DNA of 59,823 nt from Parafrankia sp. EUN1f (GCF_000177675.1 NZ_ADGX01000049.1:1-59823); one strand, 5' to 3'; counted from the stretch's first letter, positions 9,389-19,033 are shown. Translations and numbers: made by a program. Notes: generated by a model from the sequence alone, not told the origin.

Positions 9389-9805
9389 ATGTCGAACGTT
9401 TCGAGCGAGGTCTACACCGGGATCGCGGCGGTAGTCGCCCGTTACGCGGACTACTGTGACCACGGTCGCTGGGCGGATGCCGCTGACCTGTTCACGGAGG
9501 ACGGAGTCTTCGACGCAGGTGAGATCTTCGGCGAGGTCGTCAGCGGCAGGGCAGCGCTCACCGAGTTCATGTCCACCCGACCTAAGGCCCTTGCACACCA
9601 CCCTACGACCTTCTACGTCGATGCGATGGACGGCAGCGAGTACTCCGTGCGGATGAAGATGCTGGTTGTCTTCGACGGCGCAATTTCCTCGATCGACTAC
9701 TACTGGGTGGTCGTCCCGGAGGGTCACGAGTTCCAGATCAAGCGTCAGGAGATCGCCATGGTCGGCCGCCTCAAGACACGCCCCGCGGCGCAGCCTGCGG
9801 CCTAA
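9389..9805 (+). CDS. SnoaL/NTF2-like small protein
   Basis: A 138-residue protein. RYADYCDHGRWADAADLFTEDGVFD is the usual opening helix and first strand of the SnoaL_4 group, used by dehydratases, isomerases and steroid-type isomerases. A GAAGGAGG ribosome binding site lies 7 bp before the ATG. It is not closely similar to the NTF2-like pair at 1620 and 29335, so it belongs to another branch of the fold. The stop codon lies at the left end of the IS at 9804. The reaction is unknown. Confidence 0.75.
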   Translation: MSNVSSEVYTGIAAVVARYADYCDHGRWADAADLFTEDGVFDAGEIFGEVVSGRAALTEFMSTRPKALAHHPTTFYVDAMDGSEYSVRMKMLVVFDGAISSIDYYWVVVPEGHEFQIKRQEIAMVGRLKTRPAAQPAA

Positions 9806-9814
9806 GCTTGATCT

Positions 9815-11350
9815 TTAACCTTTCCGTTCCTGGCGGGCGGTCATGCTCAGGTCCCGTTTGATGGTCTTGCCGACGTCGTGGTGGGGTGCGGGCCTGCGGT
9901 TGGTTGAGCCGGGAGGGCGTCCGGGGCCTGGTTTGGTGGGTTTCGGTGCGCTGGCGGGGAGGGGCATGATCGCGCGGATGTTCCGGAACCCGCGGCGGAC
10001 CCGGGCGGGGGTGAGCCGTCCTGGTAGGACGGGTTTCTCCCAGGGGCGGCGCAGGTCGCGGGCCAGGGTGCGAGCGAGACGGAGCTGGGTGTGGACGGTG
10101 ATGATCAGCCAGGTCCAGCGGTCGGCGGCCTGCGGGGTGCGCAGTCTCGGGCGGGTCCAGCCCAGAGTTTGTTTGAACAGCCGGAAGGTGTGTTCCAGGT
10201 CGAAGCGGCGCAGGAACGCCTGCCAGGCCCGGTCGATGTCGGCGGCGGTGGCACCGGTAGCGGAGGACCACAGCCAGACGGGCTTGGGGTCACGGTCCCC
10301 GGGCAGGTGATCGACCTGCAGGCGGATGAGGGTGCCCTCGATGATCGGGAGGTCGCCGGAGTGGTCGAGCCAGCAGGTGCGGTGGGTCAGCCGGGGGTGT
10401 AGCCGGTCCCAGCTGGTCGCGACGGCCTGCCCGTAGCGGCTGGTGTTGGTGATCGTGGTGTGCTGCGGCGCGGGCCAGGTCGCGGGCCTGTCGAGGGCGA
10501 ACTCGGGGCCGTGCTTGGGCGGACGGCCGTTCGTGCCTGGCTGCCGGGACGGCTTGGCCAGGCGCAGGACGCGGTCGGAACGGATCCGGCCAAGCAGGTC
10601 AACGGGAAGATCGGCCAGGACGAACGTCAGCCGGGTGACGTCGTAGCCGGCGTCCATCACGATCAGGATGTTCGGGTCTCCGTCGCGCCAGTGCCCGGCG
10701 GCGGTCAGGCGGCCCACGACCGCCCGCAGCTGGTCGGCGGTCACCGCCGTGGCATCGTCGGCGGGACCGAGGCGGACCGCGTCGAGGACCGCGGTCCACG
10801 ACGTCCGACCAGGTTCGAGGGCGGCGACGAAGGAGTACGGCCAGCCCGGGATCAGCTGGGCCTGGTTCTTCGCCCGGCCATGGACATGGCAGAACGGCCT
10901 CTCGGCACTGGTCTGCGCGTCCGAACGCAGCCACGGGCTGACATCCACGGCCAGTACGAGCCGTCCGCCGGCGGCCACGGGCAGCGGAAGGTCCGTGAGC
11001 GCGCGTCGTAGCCGGGCGATCTCTAACCGGCCGCTGTTCAGCCCGTCATACAAGGCCCCGTGGCCGCGGCGATGCTCCGGGGCCAGTGTCAGCTCGACCA
11101 GCGCCCGGACCGGGCCCTCGGTGCACAGCACTGCCTCCGCCGCTTCGAACAGCGCGTCCGCCCGGCGGGTCAGACAGGTGTAGAACTCCTGCCGGAAGCG
11201 ACACAGCCGCCCCAGAGCCTCGACGCGTCCCGGTTCGTCCTGCACACTGCCCATCACGACCTTCGGTGCGATCACGGCTTCTTTGGCGAGAGCACGCTCT
11301 TCCGAAGGTCGTCCCACGTCACGAGGACACGCCCACCCACCCCACAACAC
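9815..11350 (-). CDS. DDE transposase (IS701/IS4-like, NF041680-type)
   Basis: An open reading frame of up to 511 residues with three candidate catalytic acids: LVLAVDVSPWL (Asp), LIVMDAGYDVTRL (Asp) and RRFDLEHTFRLFKQTLGW (Glu), in the order and spacing of IS4/IS701-like enzymes. The C-terminus is basic and proline-rich. The GTG at 11350 is the furthest upstream start; an internal GTG nearer VVMGSVQDEPGR is more typical, so the first ~30 residues are uncertain. It is the only transposase here without visible damage and may be active. Confidence 0.75.
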   Translation of the reverse strand: MLWGGWACPRDVGRPSEERALAKEAVIAPKVVMGSVQDEPGRVEALGRLCRFRQEFYTCLTRRADALFEAAEAVLCTEGPVRALVELTLAPEHRRGHGALYDGLNSGRLEIARLRRALTDLPLPVAAGGRLVLAVDVSPWLRSDAQTSAERPFCHVHGRAKNQAQLIPGWPYSFVAALEPGRTSWTAVLDAVRLGPADDATAVTADQLRAVVGRLTAAGHWRDGDPNILIVMDAGYDVTRLTFVLADLPVDLLGRIRSDRVLRLAKPSRQPGTNGRPPKHGPEFALDRPATWPAPQHTTITNTSRYGQAVATSWDRLHPRLTHRTCWLDHSGDLPIIEGTLIRLQVDHLPGDRDPKPVWLWSSATGATAADIDRAWQAFLRRFDLEHTFRLFKQTLGWTRPRLRTPQAADRWTWLIITVHTQLRLARTLARDLRRPWEKPVLPGRLTPARVRRGFRNIRAIMPLPASAPKPTKPGPGRPPGSTNRRPAPHHDVGKTIKRDLSMTARQERKG

Positions 11351-11383
11351 CTGCAGGTATCACGCATCGTGACACCTGCAGGT
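11349..11383. repeat. Inverted repeat at the transposase promoter
   Basis: Two ACCTGCAGGT boxes, each itself palindromic, flank a TCACG/CGTGA pair, giving 16-bp arms with one mismatch around a 3-nt loop. The repeat lies between the IS right end and the transposase coding region, where it could bind transposase or form a hairpin limiting expression. Confidence 0.5.
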
Positions 11384-11499
11384 TAAATGGCAAGCTAAGA
11401 CCGTCTTGGTCTCTATTCGACGAGTCTACGATTGGCTACAAGATCTTCGAGCGCGTCGCCATGATCGCTTGATTCCGCCAGTGCGAGAGAAATTTTACA

Positions 11500-12228
11500 G
11501 GGAGGCCGTATTGGCGGCATGGCCTGGATACAGACCTTGAACGGTCGGAGTCTGGTTGATCACCTCTGATGCGGTCGGGTATGAGCCGGTCGAAACCGGC
11601 GCATACCGGAGGTAAGCGGATGGTAGTGACCGTACCGCAGAGGGTCGTTCATGCCAGGAAGCGGTCAGGCTACAGGCCGCTGACATATTCGCCCAAGGTG
11701 TCGATCCGATCGAGTGGGAGCCCAGACAGAAGTGGGGCCCCGACCCGCCGAAGGAAAGATTCGTGTTCGGCGACCGGGTGATGTCGAGGCGGTCCGGCTC
11801 TGGGAGGATTCGTTCGTCGCGGTTGGCGGCAGCGTAGAAGAGCAGGACCTTGTCGCCAGCGGTCAGCTGATGCTCGTTCAGCATGGTGTCGCGGGTCACC
11901 GTGCGGCGCATTGTGGCAATCGGTGTGCAGTAGCGGAGGATCTCCTCGACGGCGGTGGAGGCCAGCCGGTCGAAGTCCCCGGCCCAGGCGTGGTGTGCTG
12001 CCGGGTTGTTGTGGAGTGCCCAAAGGCCGAGGCTGATTGCGTTGCGGGTGGTCTCCTGGCCGGCGATCGCCAGGAGGATGAAGAAGGAGGCGATCTCCTG
12101 AGTGCTGAGCTGGGTGTCGTCGACCTCCGCCTGAACCAGCTCGGTGAGGAGGTCGTCGGCGGGTCTGCGGCGACGGTCCTCGGCGAGTTCGGTGGCGAGC
12201 ATCGCCAGGTCGTTGCCGGCGTGGAGGA
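11500..12228 (-). pseudogene. Cytochrome P450, C-terminal half only
   Basis: The minus strand carries LLAIAGQETTRNAISLGLWAL (I helix, AGxETT), VEEILRYCTPIATMRRTV (ExxR), and FGGSGPHFCLGSH with the haem Cys. The N-terminal ~190 residues are missing, replaced at 12229 by an IS110 fragment, and the frame is lost just after the haem loop. Intact relatives with this haem loop are bacterial CYP125/CYP142-like or similar actinobacterial P450s; this copy cannot make an enzyme. Confidence 0.75.
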
Positions 12229-12395
12229 AGGCGCTGGGACCGAATCGAGCCTTCTACCGCAAGAAGCGCGGCGAGGGCCTCAAGCACGTCCAGGCCGTCA
12301 TCGCCCTCGCCCGCCGCCGCGTCGACGTCCTCAGGGCACTCCTGCGCGACAAACGGATCTTCACCGCCACCCCGCCTGCCGCGCTTGGCACTTGA
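12229..12395 (+). pseudogene. IS110-family transposase, C-terminal tail
   Basis: The sequence reads ALGPNRAFYRKKRGEGLKHV and AVIALARRRVDVLRALLRDKR, then FTATPPAALGT and stop, the usual end of an IS110 transposase. It is bounded by the P450 fragment on the left and an acyl ligase fragment on the right, so it marks the insertion that separated them. Confidence 0.75.
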
Positions 12396-12399
12396 CTCA

Positions 12400-12952
12400 G
12401 TCATTGCGATTCTTGGGGATGGTGCCGGGCGGCAGCAGGTGCACATGGGCGGGACGCGCTCCGGCGGACGCCAGCGCCGCAGCCGTGGCCTCGTCGCGGA
12501 TCGTGGCCCACTTGTGGCTGGGACGGACCTCGGGCGGCGACATCGCAAGCCAGACCCCTGGGACTCGCGGCGGCCTGCTCGATCTCCTCGGGGTGCAGTG
12601 TGTCCACCAATAATAATTGGATCTTTGGCGCGCCCGCAGGCCACCAGCTCACCGTCGACGAGATGGCCCAGGTCCCCGGTGACCAGCCAGCCATCGTCCA
12701 GCGGTCTGACCCCGCTGCCTCCGTTCACCGCTCCGGATTCCTGATTCGGAATCTCGGGATGGGACGCGCGGCCGCCGTTCCGACGTATCCAGCAGTCACG
12801 GACTCCCCGCGTATGTTGATTTTACCGCCGGCCCACTCCGGGAGCGGCTGCCCTGTCGCCGGGTCGACGACACGAATGTGATTCCAACATTGGCGGACCG
12901 AGCTGGACCAGGCAACGCAATAGAGCATCACCCTGTGCGGAAACGGCAACAA
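12400..12952 (-). pseudogene. Acyl-AMP/acyl-CoA ligase fragment, C-terminal region
   Basis: Pieces in different minus-strand frames read VVDPATGQPLPEWAGGKINIRGESVTAGYVG, then DDGWLVTGDLGHLVDGELVACGRAKD, then LHPEEIEQAAAS. This order is typical of fatty acyl-AMP ligases (A7-A8 region). No intact N-terminal adenylation domain is present and at least two indels occur. It lay upstream of the P450 on the same strand before the IS110 insertion. Confidence 0.7.
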
Positions 12953-13284
12953 GCGATGCCTTGCTGAGCCAACAGATCAGTGCTGATCTCATCGAGCCGC
13001 AGTGCCTGCGCGGAAGACATCGTAGGCGGGGACAAGAGGCCGATGCATTACTCGATCATGAATGATCAGGATCCGCGGCGCCGGACCTCTGCCGGTACAA
13101 TAGTACCGATCAGCCTTTCTTTGGATAGGGCCATCCGCAGCTCGAATTCGTTAGTCGAACGCGAATTGTCTCTAGGCACTTCAACAAGCCGATGTTGCGA
13201 CGACCGGTTGAATCCGGTCAGTATACGTCAGGTTCGTACCATCGCACTGAAACACCATGGCGCACGCCCGTCGGCCGGAGCCAC

Positions 13285-13507
13285 CGGAGCGTGCTGGGAT
13301 AATTCCACTGCAGAGTCCGTCTTCGGGACGCTGAAGAACGAACTCGTCTACCGGACACTCTCCGCTACCGCACCCCAGAACAAGACGAGCGCGCACATAC
13401 CACGCGACCCAGACCGAAACCAAGAATGCAGCATAAGCTGGTATAGTCCGTCTACGTCGGCATCCGAGGAATGGGCATCGCCTCACCGACCTTTCAAGGG
13501 TCTGTAA
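13285..13507 (+). pseudogene. IS3-family OrfB fragment
   Basis: CWDNSTAESVFGTLKNELVYRT is the DDE-domain block around the last catalytic Glu of IS3 OrfB. Neither flank continues the protein convincingly. The rest of 12953-13523 is degenerate sequence with no gene that I can support. Confidence 0.6.
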
Positions 13508-13523
13508 TCGGCGCCACGGAACC

Positions 13524-14792
13524 TTACCGAGAACGGCTCACTACGGTGCCGCAGCGCCGGCTGGGGTTGAGCGGGATGAACTCCCTTCCGTCCTGGGATA
13601 TCTGCACGAACTGGTAGCAGGTGCTGAGCTGCCCGACGTTGGTCGCAAAGTCGACCTTGCTAGACAGGAGTCCGCCCGCATCGTAATCGTGGACGGCGCG
13701 CAAGGCGTTCACGAACCCCTTGCGGGTAGGACATTCGCCGGAGTCTCGCAGCCCGCGCAGGTACAGGTCGGCCGAGATCCATCCCCACACGGCACTCTGC
13801 TGTTGCGGCGGCGAGGTCTCAGGTGTGTAGCGGGCCAGGGCGGAGATGAATCTCTGGTGGGCCGGCAGGTTCAGTTCGAACGGCGCGAAATCAATGTAGA
13901 TCGTCGTTCCGGCGAGCTGCGGGCCGAGTTGCTGAAGCAGGGCGGGGTCGTAGCCCGTGGGTGTCAACACCAGCTTCAGCTGGAGGCCGGCGGCGCGAAC
14001 GGCCGGCATGACCTGGGCCAGTACCTCGGGACTCACCGCACCAGTGATCGTGTCGACATTCGCGGCCTTCAACTCCTGTGCCAGCCGGTTGAAACTGGTG
14101 GCACCGACCGTCACATCCGGGTTGAGGACGACCGGGATCCCGGCCGAGTCCATACTTGCCTGTAGCTGAGCCTGGTAGGTCGCGGCGCCCGGATTGAGGG
14201 CCAGGCCGAGGATGGCTGCGCGGGTAGCCCCCTGGGACAGCGCGAAGGCACCCCAGGTGCTGACGGACGATCTCGCGGACTGGGCGTAGAACCAGCTGAT
14301 CATGTTCGGGTGGTCTGGCCAGGACTCGTCCATGCTGGGCCCGACCACCGGGATGCCGTGCTCCTCGGCGTAGTCCGCCGAGCCGACGGCCGTGAGCGAG
14401 CGCTGCGAGCCCTGGATGATGCCGAACACGCCCTTGGTCTCGACCAGTTCACGCACGGCGTCCTGGGTGGACGACGGGTCGGACCGGGTGTCCTCCCAGT
14501 CATAGACGACCTTCCGGCCATTGACCCCACCGTTGTCGTTCGCCACGCCGAGACGGGCATCGATCCCGGCACGGAACGCAGCGAAGGTGCCCGCGCCGAT
14601 CCCCGTATCGTCAAAGGCCGTTCCGAGAGTGACCTGGGTCGAGGTCACACCGGGTGTCGCACAGCCTTCAGTCGCTGGCCTGGACCCGTCTCCCCCGCCC
14701 ATGATCCCGCAGGTTGCCACCACGCTCGTCAGGCTGCTGATCACGATCACGCTGACAGCAGCGTTCAGCCGCCGTGGGCGACGAAATAACAT
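13524..14792 (-). CDS. ABC transporter substrate-binding protein, branched-chain amino acid type
   Basis: A 422-residue secreted protein of the Peripla_BP_6 family (LivJ-like). It has a basic start (LFRRPRRLN), a hydrophobic stretch and a Cys near residue 28 (VVATC), a poor lipobox, so lipoprotein anchoring is uncertain. The mature part shows VTLGTAFDDTG, NDNGGVNGRKVVYDWEDT and VFGIIQGSQRS, the usual ligand-binding lobes. The ATG at 14792 follows GAGGG; an alternative ATG lies at 14819. No permease or ATPase gene is adjacent, so it is an orphan receptor here. Relatives bind amino acids, aromatic acids or amides. Confidence 0.85.
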   Translation of the reverse strand: MLFRRPRRLNAAVSVIVISSLTSVVATCGIMGGGDGSRPATEGCATPGVTSTQVTLGTAFDDTGIGAGTFAAFRAGIDARLGVANDNGGVNGRKVVYDWEDTRSDPSSTQDAVRELVETKGVFGIIQGSQRSLTAVGSADYAEEHGIPVVGPSMDESWPDHPNMISWFYAQSARSSVSTWGAFALSQGATRAAILGLALNPGAATYQAQLQASMDSAGIPVVLNPDVTVGATSFNRLAQELKAANVDTITGAVSPEVLAQVMPAVRAAGLQLKLVLTPTGYDPALLQQLGPQLAGTTIYIDFAPFELNLPAHQRFISALARYTPETSPPQQQSAVWGWISADLYLRGLRDSGECPTRKGFVNALRAVHDYDAGGLLSSKVDFATNVGQLSTCYQFVQISQDGREFIPLNPSRRCGTVVSRSR

Positions 14793-14856
14793 AAGCCCTC
14801 GATTCCCGCCGACCAACATGTGTAGCTGCCAGTATTTGCTAGGTCACTTCCGGTAA

Positions 14857-15512
14857 GCTCTAGGGAAGGGTGTGTCCCGGCTCGGAGTACTACGGCGGCT
14901 CCGCCCCGTCCCGGACCGATCGGCGGTCGATGCGCCCAGCCCCCGCTCGTCCACACCGACGGAAAGGGCAAGGTCCGGGACGGTTCCCGTGTTCACTGTG
15001 CTTCGCTCGACGAAGGAGGAGCCCGACTGTGTCCCCGCGGCCTCGCCACGAGTACGCCGCGGTCTTTCCTCGTGGCCTCCCGAGCGAGTCTTGTATACCG
15101 CCCCAGGAGTTACCCACCGTCACACTCACGACAGCGGGCGCGCACCGCTCCCGGCCCAGATCCACCAGGTTCGAGCCGGTGTCGCATGAGGGGACGTAGA
15201 ACGCCGGTTCCTCGCGTACTCCTCTCCGTCCCGCTCGCCGGACCCGCCCCATCTGGCAGTACTGGGACGTCCCGGCTTTGTCAGGGCTGCTCCCACCCTC
15301 CCCGGCACCACCCGGATCAGGCTGCCCCCAGCTCCACCCGCCCTAGAACGACAGGGCCGGCGGCGAAGGTCTCCCACCTCCACTCGAAACACAGCGCCTC
15401 ACGGCGCAAACAAGATCATGGACAGAACCAACGCCCAGTGTCATAGTCCTGGGCAGGGCTGTGTCCGGGGAACAGCGAATCCGCAGGCAAGCACTACTCC
15501 GGCCGCATCCCG
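14857..15512. other. Stretch without a supported gene
   Basis: About 650 bp upstream of the substrate-binding protein. It has open frames on both strands but none with a family pattern, convincing start or codon bias. It probably includes the promoter of the binding-protein gene at its left edge. Confidence 0.5.
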
Positions 15513-15759
15513 CCGCGGCGTCAACAGCTACGCGGAGCCCTCGGGGAAGCCGCCTCCTCGTCGAAGACCACCTACCTGTCCGCCCACTACCAGCAGGTCA
15601 TCACGCCGCGGCAGCAAACGCGCTCTCGTCGCGGTCTCGCACACCATCTCATGATCGCCTGGCACCCGCCAGGACCCCGAACGCCAAACCCGCCGGCTCA
15701 GTGACCAGCTCCAACAGCTCGGCCACCCAATCCCCCTGACAGCCTCACCCTGGATCCTC
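15513..15759 (+). pseudogene. IS110-family transposase, C-terminal remnant
   Basis: Mixed frames read EAASSSKTTYLSAHYQQVI, RRGSKRALVAVSHTI and DPERQTRRLSDQLQQLGHPIPL, matching the end of an IS110/IS1111-type transposase of a different subgroup from the other IS110 fragments in this window. It is short and frameshifted. Confidence 0.6.
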
Positions 15760-15777
15760 TTCGACTCAGGGTGAGGC
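15742..15777. terminator. Hairpin downstream of the thiolase gene
   Basis: Perfect 10-bp arms GCCTCACCCT and AGGGTGAGGC around a 16-nt loop, 28 bp beyond the thiolase stop. There is no T-run. It is a plausible terminator for the minus-strand thiolase, or an end structure of the IS110 remnant. Confidence 0.4.
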
Positions 15778-15804
15778 CGTTCCATGCCCGCGCCTGCCAG
15801 TCGA

Positions 15805-16992
15805 TCAGGGCAGTTGAGGACACAGGGGCGTCTGCGCCCTCGGCACCTCGATCAAGACGGCACCCCCCTGACCACCACCGGCGCACATCGCGGCGACGGC
15901 CCGACCGCCGCCGCGACGATGCAGCTCGTGGACCAGCGACACCACCATGCGGCCGCCGGAGGCCGCTACCGGATGGCCTAGGCTGCATCCGCTGCCCGAC
16001 ACGTTGACGAGCTCGTCGTTAAGGCCCAGCGCCTGGCAGGCCGCCAGCGGCACCGCGGCGAACGCCTCGTTGATTTCCCACAGATCGATGTCGGAGGTCC
16101 GGAGTTTTGCCCGCCCCAGGACGGCCTCGATCGCGTCGATCGCAGCGACGCCGGTGAACTTCGGGTCGACTCCGACAGCACTCCACCCCCTCACATGCGC
16201 CAGCGGTCGCAGGCCACGCGACTGCGCCAAATCCTCGCTCGTGACCACGAGGGCCGATGCGCCATCGTTGAGGCCTGACGAATTCCCGGCGGTGACGGAA
16301 AAGCCCTCGATCTCAGGATGCAGAGGCGGCAGTGCGGCAAGCTTCTCAGCCGTCGTGGTGCGACGAGGGTGCTCATCGACCGAGAACATCGTCCCCTTGC
16401 CGAGATCGACCTCGATGATCTCGGCATCGAAGGTTCCGCTGTCAATCGCCTTGACGGCACGCTGGTGAGAACGCAGCGCCCAAGCGTCCATCTGCATACG
16501 GCTCAGGCCGAACCGCTCCGCCACGTTGAATCCAGTCGACAAGGTGACGTCATCGTCCGCATCGGCTCTGTAAGGAAAGGTCGGAGCCATTCCCTGCCAC
16601 TGCGTGCCGTCCAGGCGCTTCCACGTCATGGTAGGAGCAGTCGAGAACGAGTGGACGCCACCGGCCACCACCGCACCAGTCATGCCCGACATGACGGAGG
16701 CCGCCGCGTTGCCGATGGCTGTCAGGCTACCGGCGCAGTGCCGGTTGACCGCCTGACCCGGCACCTGGATCATGCCAAGCTCGACCGCGGCGTATCGTGC
16801 CAGGTCACCGCCCCCGTAGGCAGACTCGGCGAAGATCACGTCGTCGATGTCCGAGCCGTCCAGCCCGGATCGATCAACGGCCGCCCGCAGGATGGTCGCT
16901 GCCAAACTCTGCGCCGGTACGTTTCGTAGCGAGCCCTTAAACGCTGTTCCGATCGGCGATCGAACCGCGCTGACGATGACCGCAGGGTTCAT
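15805..16992 (-). CDS. Thiolase family acetyl-CoA acyltransferase
   Basis: A 395-residue thiolase that would cleave a 3-oxoacyl-CoA with CoA (or condense two acyl-CoAs). Nucleophilic Cys86 lies in VNRHCAGSLTAIGNA; the active-site blocks NEAFAAVPLAA, GCSLGHPVAASGGRM and MCAGGGQGGAVLIE are all present, so it looks catalytically complete. The ATG at 16992 follows GGAGAT. It is transcribed alone on the minus strand, downstream of the carotenoid oxygenase and TetR remnant. Together with the ligases and thioesterase it points to CoA-ester degradation. Confidence 0.88.
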   Translation of the reverse strand: MNPAVIVSAVRSPIGTAFKGSLRNVPAQSLAATILRAAVDRSGLDGSDIDDVIFAESAYGGGDLARYAAVELGMIQVPGQAVNRHCAGSLTAIGNAAASVMSGMTGAVVAGGVHSFSTAPTMTWKRLDGTQWQGMAPTFPYRADADDDVTLSTGFNVAERFGLSRMQMDAWALRSHQRAVKAIDSGTFDAEIIEVDLGKGTMFSVDEHPRRTTTAEKLAALPPLHPEIEGFSVTAGNSSGLNDGASALVVTSEDLAQSRGLRPLAHVRGWSAVGVDPKFTGVAAIDAIEAVLGRAKLRTSDIDLWEINEAFAAVPLAACQALGLNDELVNVSGSGCSLGHPVAASGGRMVVSLVHELHRRGGGRAVAAMCAGGGQGGAVLIEVPRAQTPLCPQLP

Positions 16993-17308
16993 GGGATCTC
17001 CATTGCGAATGGTAGATGGTGCGTCACAGCCCTGTACCCGCGGACGGGTGGCTGAGCGTATCGAGCCGGCCGGCACGGGGGACCTGACCACTGCTCGGGT
17101 CTGCGTCTACTCGGCCGTCGAGATCGCAAATGATTGGCATGATGGCGGCCTGCGCAGAGTTCACCACGAGCCATGCACCGTTCGATCTAGCGCGCCCCGC
17201 ACGAATAGGCGCCGGCGGTCAGCGGTTAGTGACCGCTGCTCGCATTGCCGACTCATCGACCGCCAGGACTTTTCCATCGTGAAGCCATGTGAACGTCAGT
17301 GAGAAGGA

Positions 17309-17531
17309 CTAGCTCGTCGCGGGCGTCGGGTTACGAAGGCCCGAGCCCGACCAGCGGCTCACGAAGTGATCGGACAGCGCTGCAAGTTTCTCGTACTTAC
17401 CCGAAAGGTTCCGGCACGTGGCCGACTCGGACACTCCTGCCGCCGTGGTAACGGCCTTTACCCCACGGCCTCAAAGCCTGAGCCGCGAACAGCTTTTCGA
17501 CGGCCCTGAGGGTGCGCTCTTGCGTGCTCAT
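17309..17531 (-). pseudogene. TetR-family regulator remnant (HTH only)
   Basis: From ATG 17531 the minus strand reads STQERTLRAVEKLFAAQ. After shifts in frame it reads GFEAVG, then VTTAAGVSESATCRNLSGKY and EKLAALSDHFVSRW, to a stop at 17309. This is a TetR helix-turn-helix domain with two small indels and no ligand-binding domain. It starts 2 bp after the stop of the carotenoid oxygenase gene, so it was once cotranscribed with it and may have been its regulator. Confidence 0.6.
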
Positions 17532-17533
17532 CG

Positions 17534-19033
17534 TCACCTCCGGAAGTCCATCCAGTGACCGTGAGCCGTCCAGCCGAGCCTGAAGGGGATCTCGATCCGG
17601 CAGATCGGTCCCCTGGTGATGTCATACGTGTCGAAGATTAGGTACTCGCCGCGGTTCTCGGCCCACCACGACACTGGCACGATGACGAACCCGTCCCCCT
17701 CGAGGGACGTCGGCGTGCGTGGGACGAAGGTGGCCTCGAGCACGGCCGCGGGCTGATCGTGACGAATATGGTACTCCTGATCGGCAAGGGTCCTCATGTT
17801 GGTGGTGACCAGGCTATTCATGGACATCCCGGAGCGCTTGACTCGACCTCCGATCTGGCAGGCCCACGTGTAGTTCTTGCCGTAGTATCTTTCGTCGATC
17901 TTGGGCAACTCGGACGGTCGGTCCGAGAGCTGTTCTGTCATGCTCTCGCCCGTCGTGAGGTTCACCGTCCACCGACCGAGCTGGCTTTTCGCGATGCTGA
18001 AGAAGAGAGCGACGTCATCGCCTTCATCGAAGTCCTGCTCGAACGGGAAGGGTGGGCGGTTGAAGATCGGCGCGTCGAGCGTCAGGATGTCGCCGTCAAT
18101 GTTTGCCGACATGGTGTGCATGACGTACTGCGGATCGATGTTCAGCGTGATCCAGCGAATCTCGTCTTGGAGGTTGTGGCGCGGGATCAGACCGAGGACG
18201 ATTGGACGGTTCGGCTCCCAGGAGTAGACGCTCTTGCCCTTGTCGACGCGTCCCACGTCCGCGAGGAATGGCTGGAACGGCATGACGATGTAGTCGGTCG
18301 TGAGCCAGATGTCGTGGGCAACGGTGTTGTAGGGTGCATCACGCAAGTCAAGCGAGTCCACCCGCCCGTCCGGATGGACATAGTGCATCGTGACGTACGG
18401 CGCCTCGCTCCGGTAGGTCCAGCCGTAGAGGACGCCGGTGTCTGGATCCCATTTCGGATGCGCCGTGAAGCCTGCGTCGCCGAAGGCGGCCTTCTGATGT
18501 AGTCCCGCGGACAGCTGCGGCGACCAGTCGACGACACCGACGGTCTCGAGGGTAAAGGGGTCGATGGCAATCGGGGCACCGACCGAATCGGCCGTGGCGA
18601 CCATCATGCCCTGGAACGGGAAGATGTTGACGTTGTTCGTGCCCTGCGGTACACCGCGGGTGAAACCGTCGCGGGAGACATTGCCCAGCCCCATCGAGCG
18701 CCAATCGTTCCACGCACCGTCCGACCAGGCGAACATACCCTTGCCGTGCCTCTGCTCCAGGTTGTACTTAGGGGTGCGGATCCACCGGTTGCGGAAATCG
18801 GCGCGACCGTTGTCCAGGACGAGACCTTGGACCATGCCGTCCATCGCCAGTAGCGCGTTGGCCTGGTTGCCCTTGAATGGACGCTTCCAGGTGGGACCAG
18901 CGCGGTAAAATCCACCCGAGATCTCTTTCGGGATCTCGCCCTCAGTGACGATGCACTCCTCAATTGTCGCCTCGAAACGCATCGGCTGGAAGGGCCCCAT
19001 GAACTGACTGCCCTTCGGAATGGGATATCCCAT
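17534..19033 (-). CDS. Carotenoid oxygenase family protein (carotenoid/stilbene cleavage type)
   Basis: A 499-residue protein of the RPE65/CCD/lignostilbene dioxygenase family, which cleaves a C=C double bond with non-haem Fe(II) and O2. The four iron His are visible in order: FTAHPKWD, TVAHDIWLT, YVMHTMSAN and the C-terminal GWTAHGHWM. Length is normal. GGGAGAAGG precedes the ATG and motif copy C lies 37 bp upstream. No carotenoid synthesis genes are nearby; with acyl ligases and a carboxylase-like pair in the neighbourhood, a stilbenoid, apocarotenoid or phenylpropanoid substrate is possible but unproven. Confidence 0.85.
   Translation of the reverse strand: MGYPIPKGSQFMGPFQPMRFEATIEECIVTEGEIPKEISGGFYRAGPTWKRPFKGNQANALLAMDGMVQGLVLDNGRADFRNRWIRTPKYNLEQRHGKGMFAWSDGAWNDWRSMGLGNVSRDGFTRGVPQGTNNVNIFPFQGMMVATADSVGAPIAIDPFTLETVGVVDWSPQLSAGLHQKAAFGDAGFTAHPKWDPDTGVLYGWTYRSEAPYVTMHYVHPDGRVDSLDLRDAPYNTVAHDIWLTTDYIVMPFQPFLADVGRVDKGKSVYSWEPNRPIVLGLIPRHNLQDEIRWITLNIDPQYVMHTMSANIDGDILTLDAPIFNRPPFPFEQDFDEGDDVALFFSIAKSQLGRWTVNLTTGESMTEQLSDRPSELPKIDERYYGKNYTWACQIGGRVKRSGMSMNSLVTTNMRTLADQEYHIRHDQPAAVLEATFVPRTPTSLEGDGFVIVPVSWWAENRGEYLIFDTYDITRGPICRIEIPFRLGWTAHGHWMDFRR

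Larger units (their letters stand above)
9804..11397. mobile_element. Near-intact insertion sequence with DDE transposase, ~1.59 kb
   Basis: The left end AGCTTG-N3-TTTAACCT (9805-9821) is an inverted copy of the right end (11380-11396), with 14 of 17 positions identical. The element encloses one long minus-strand transposase gene. Its left end coincides with the stop codon of the SnoaL-like gene. No clear target duplication was seen. Confidence 0.6.

Noticed and set aside
13092-13107. CGGTAC-AATA-GTACCG inverted repeat
   Set aside because: Six-bp arms in a degenerate IS-rich stretch with no gene start nearby; likely chance.
15168-15180. GGTTCGAGCC resembling a tRNA T-loop (also at 55058)
   Set aside because: No acceptor stem or anticodon arm can be folded around either site.
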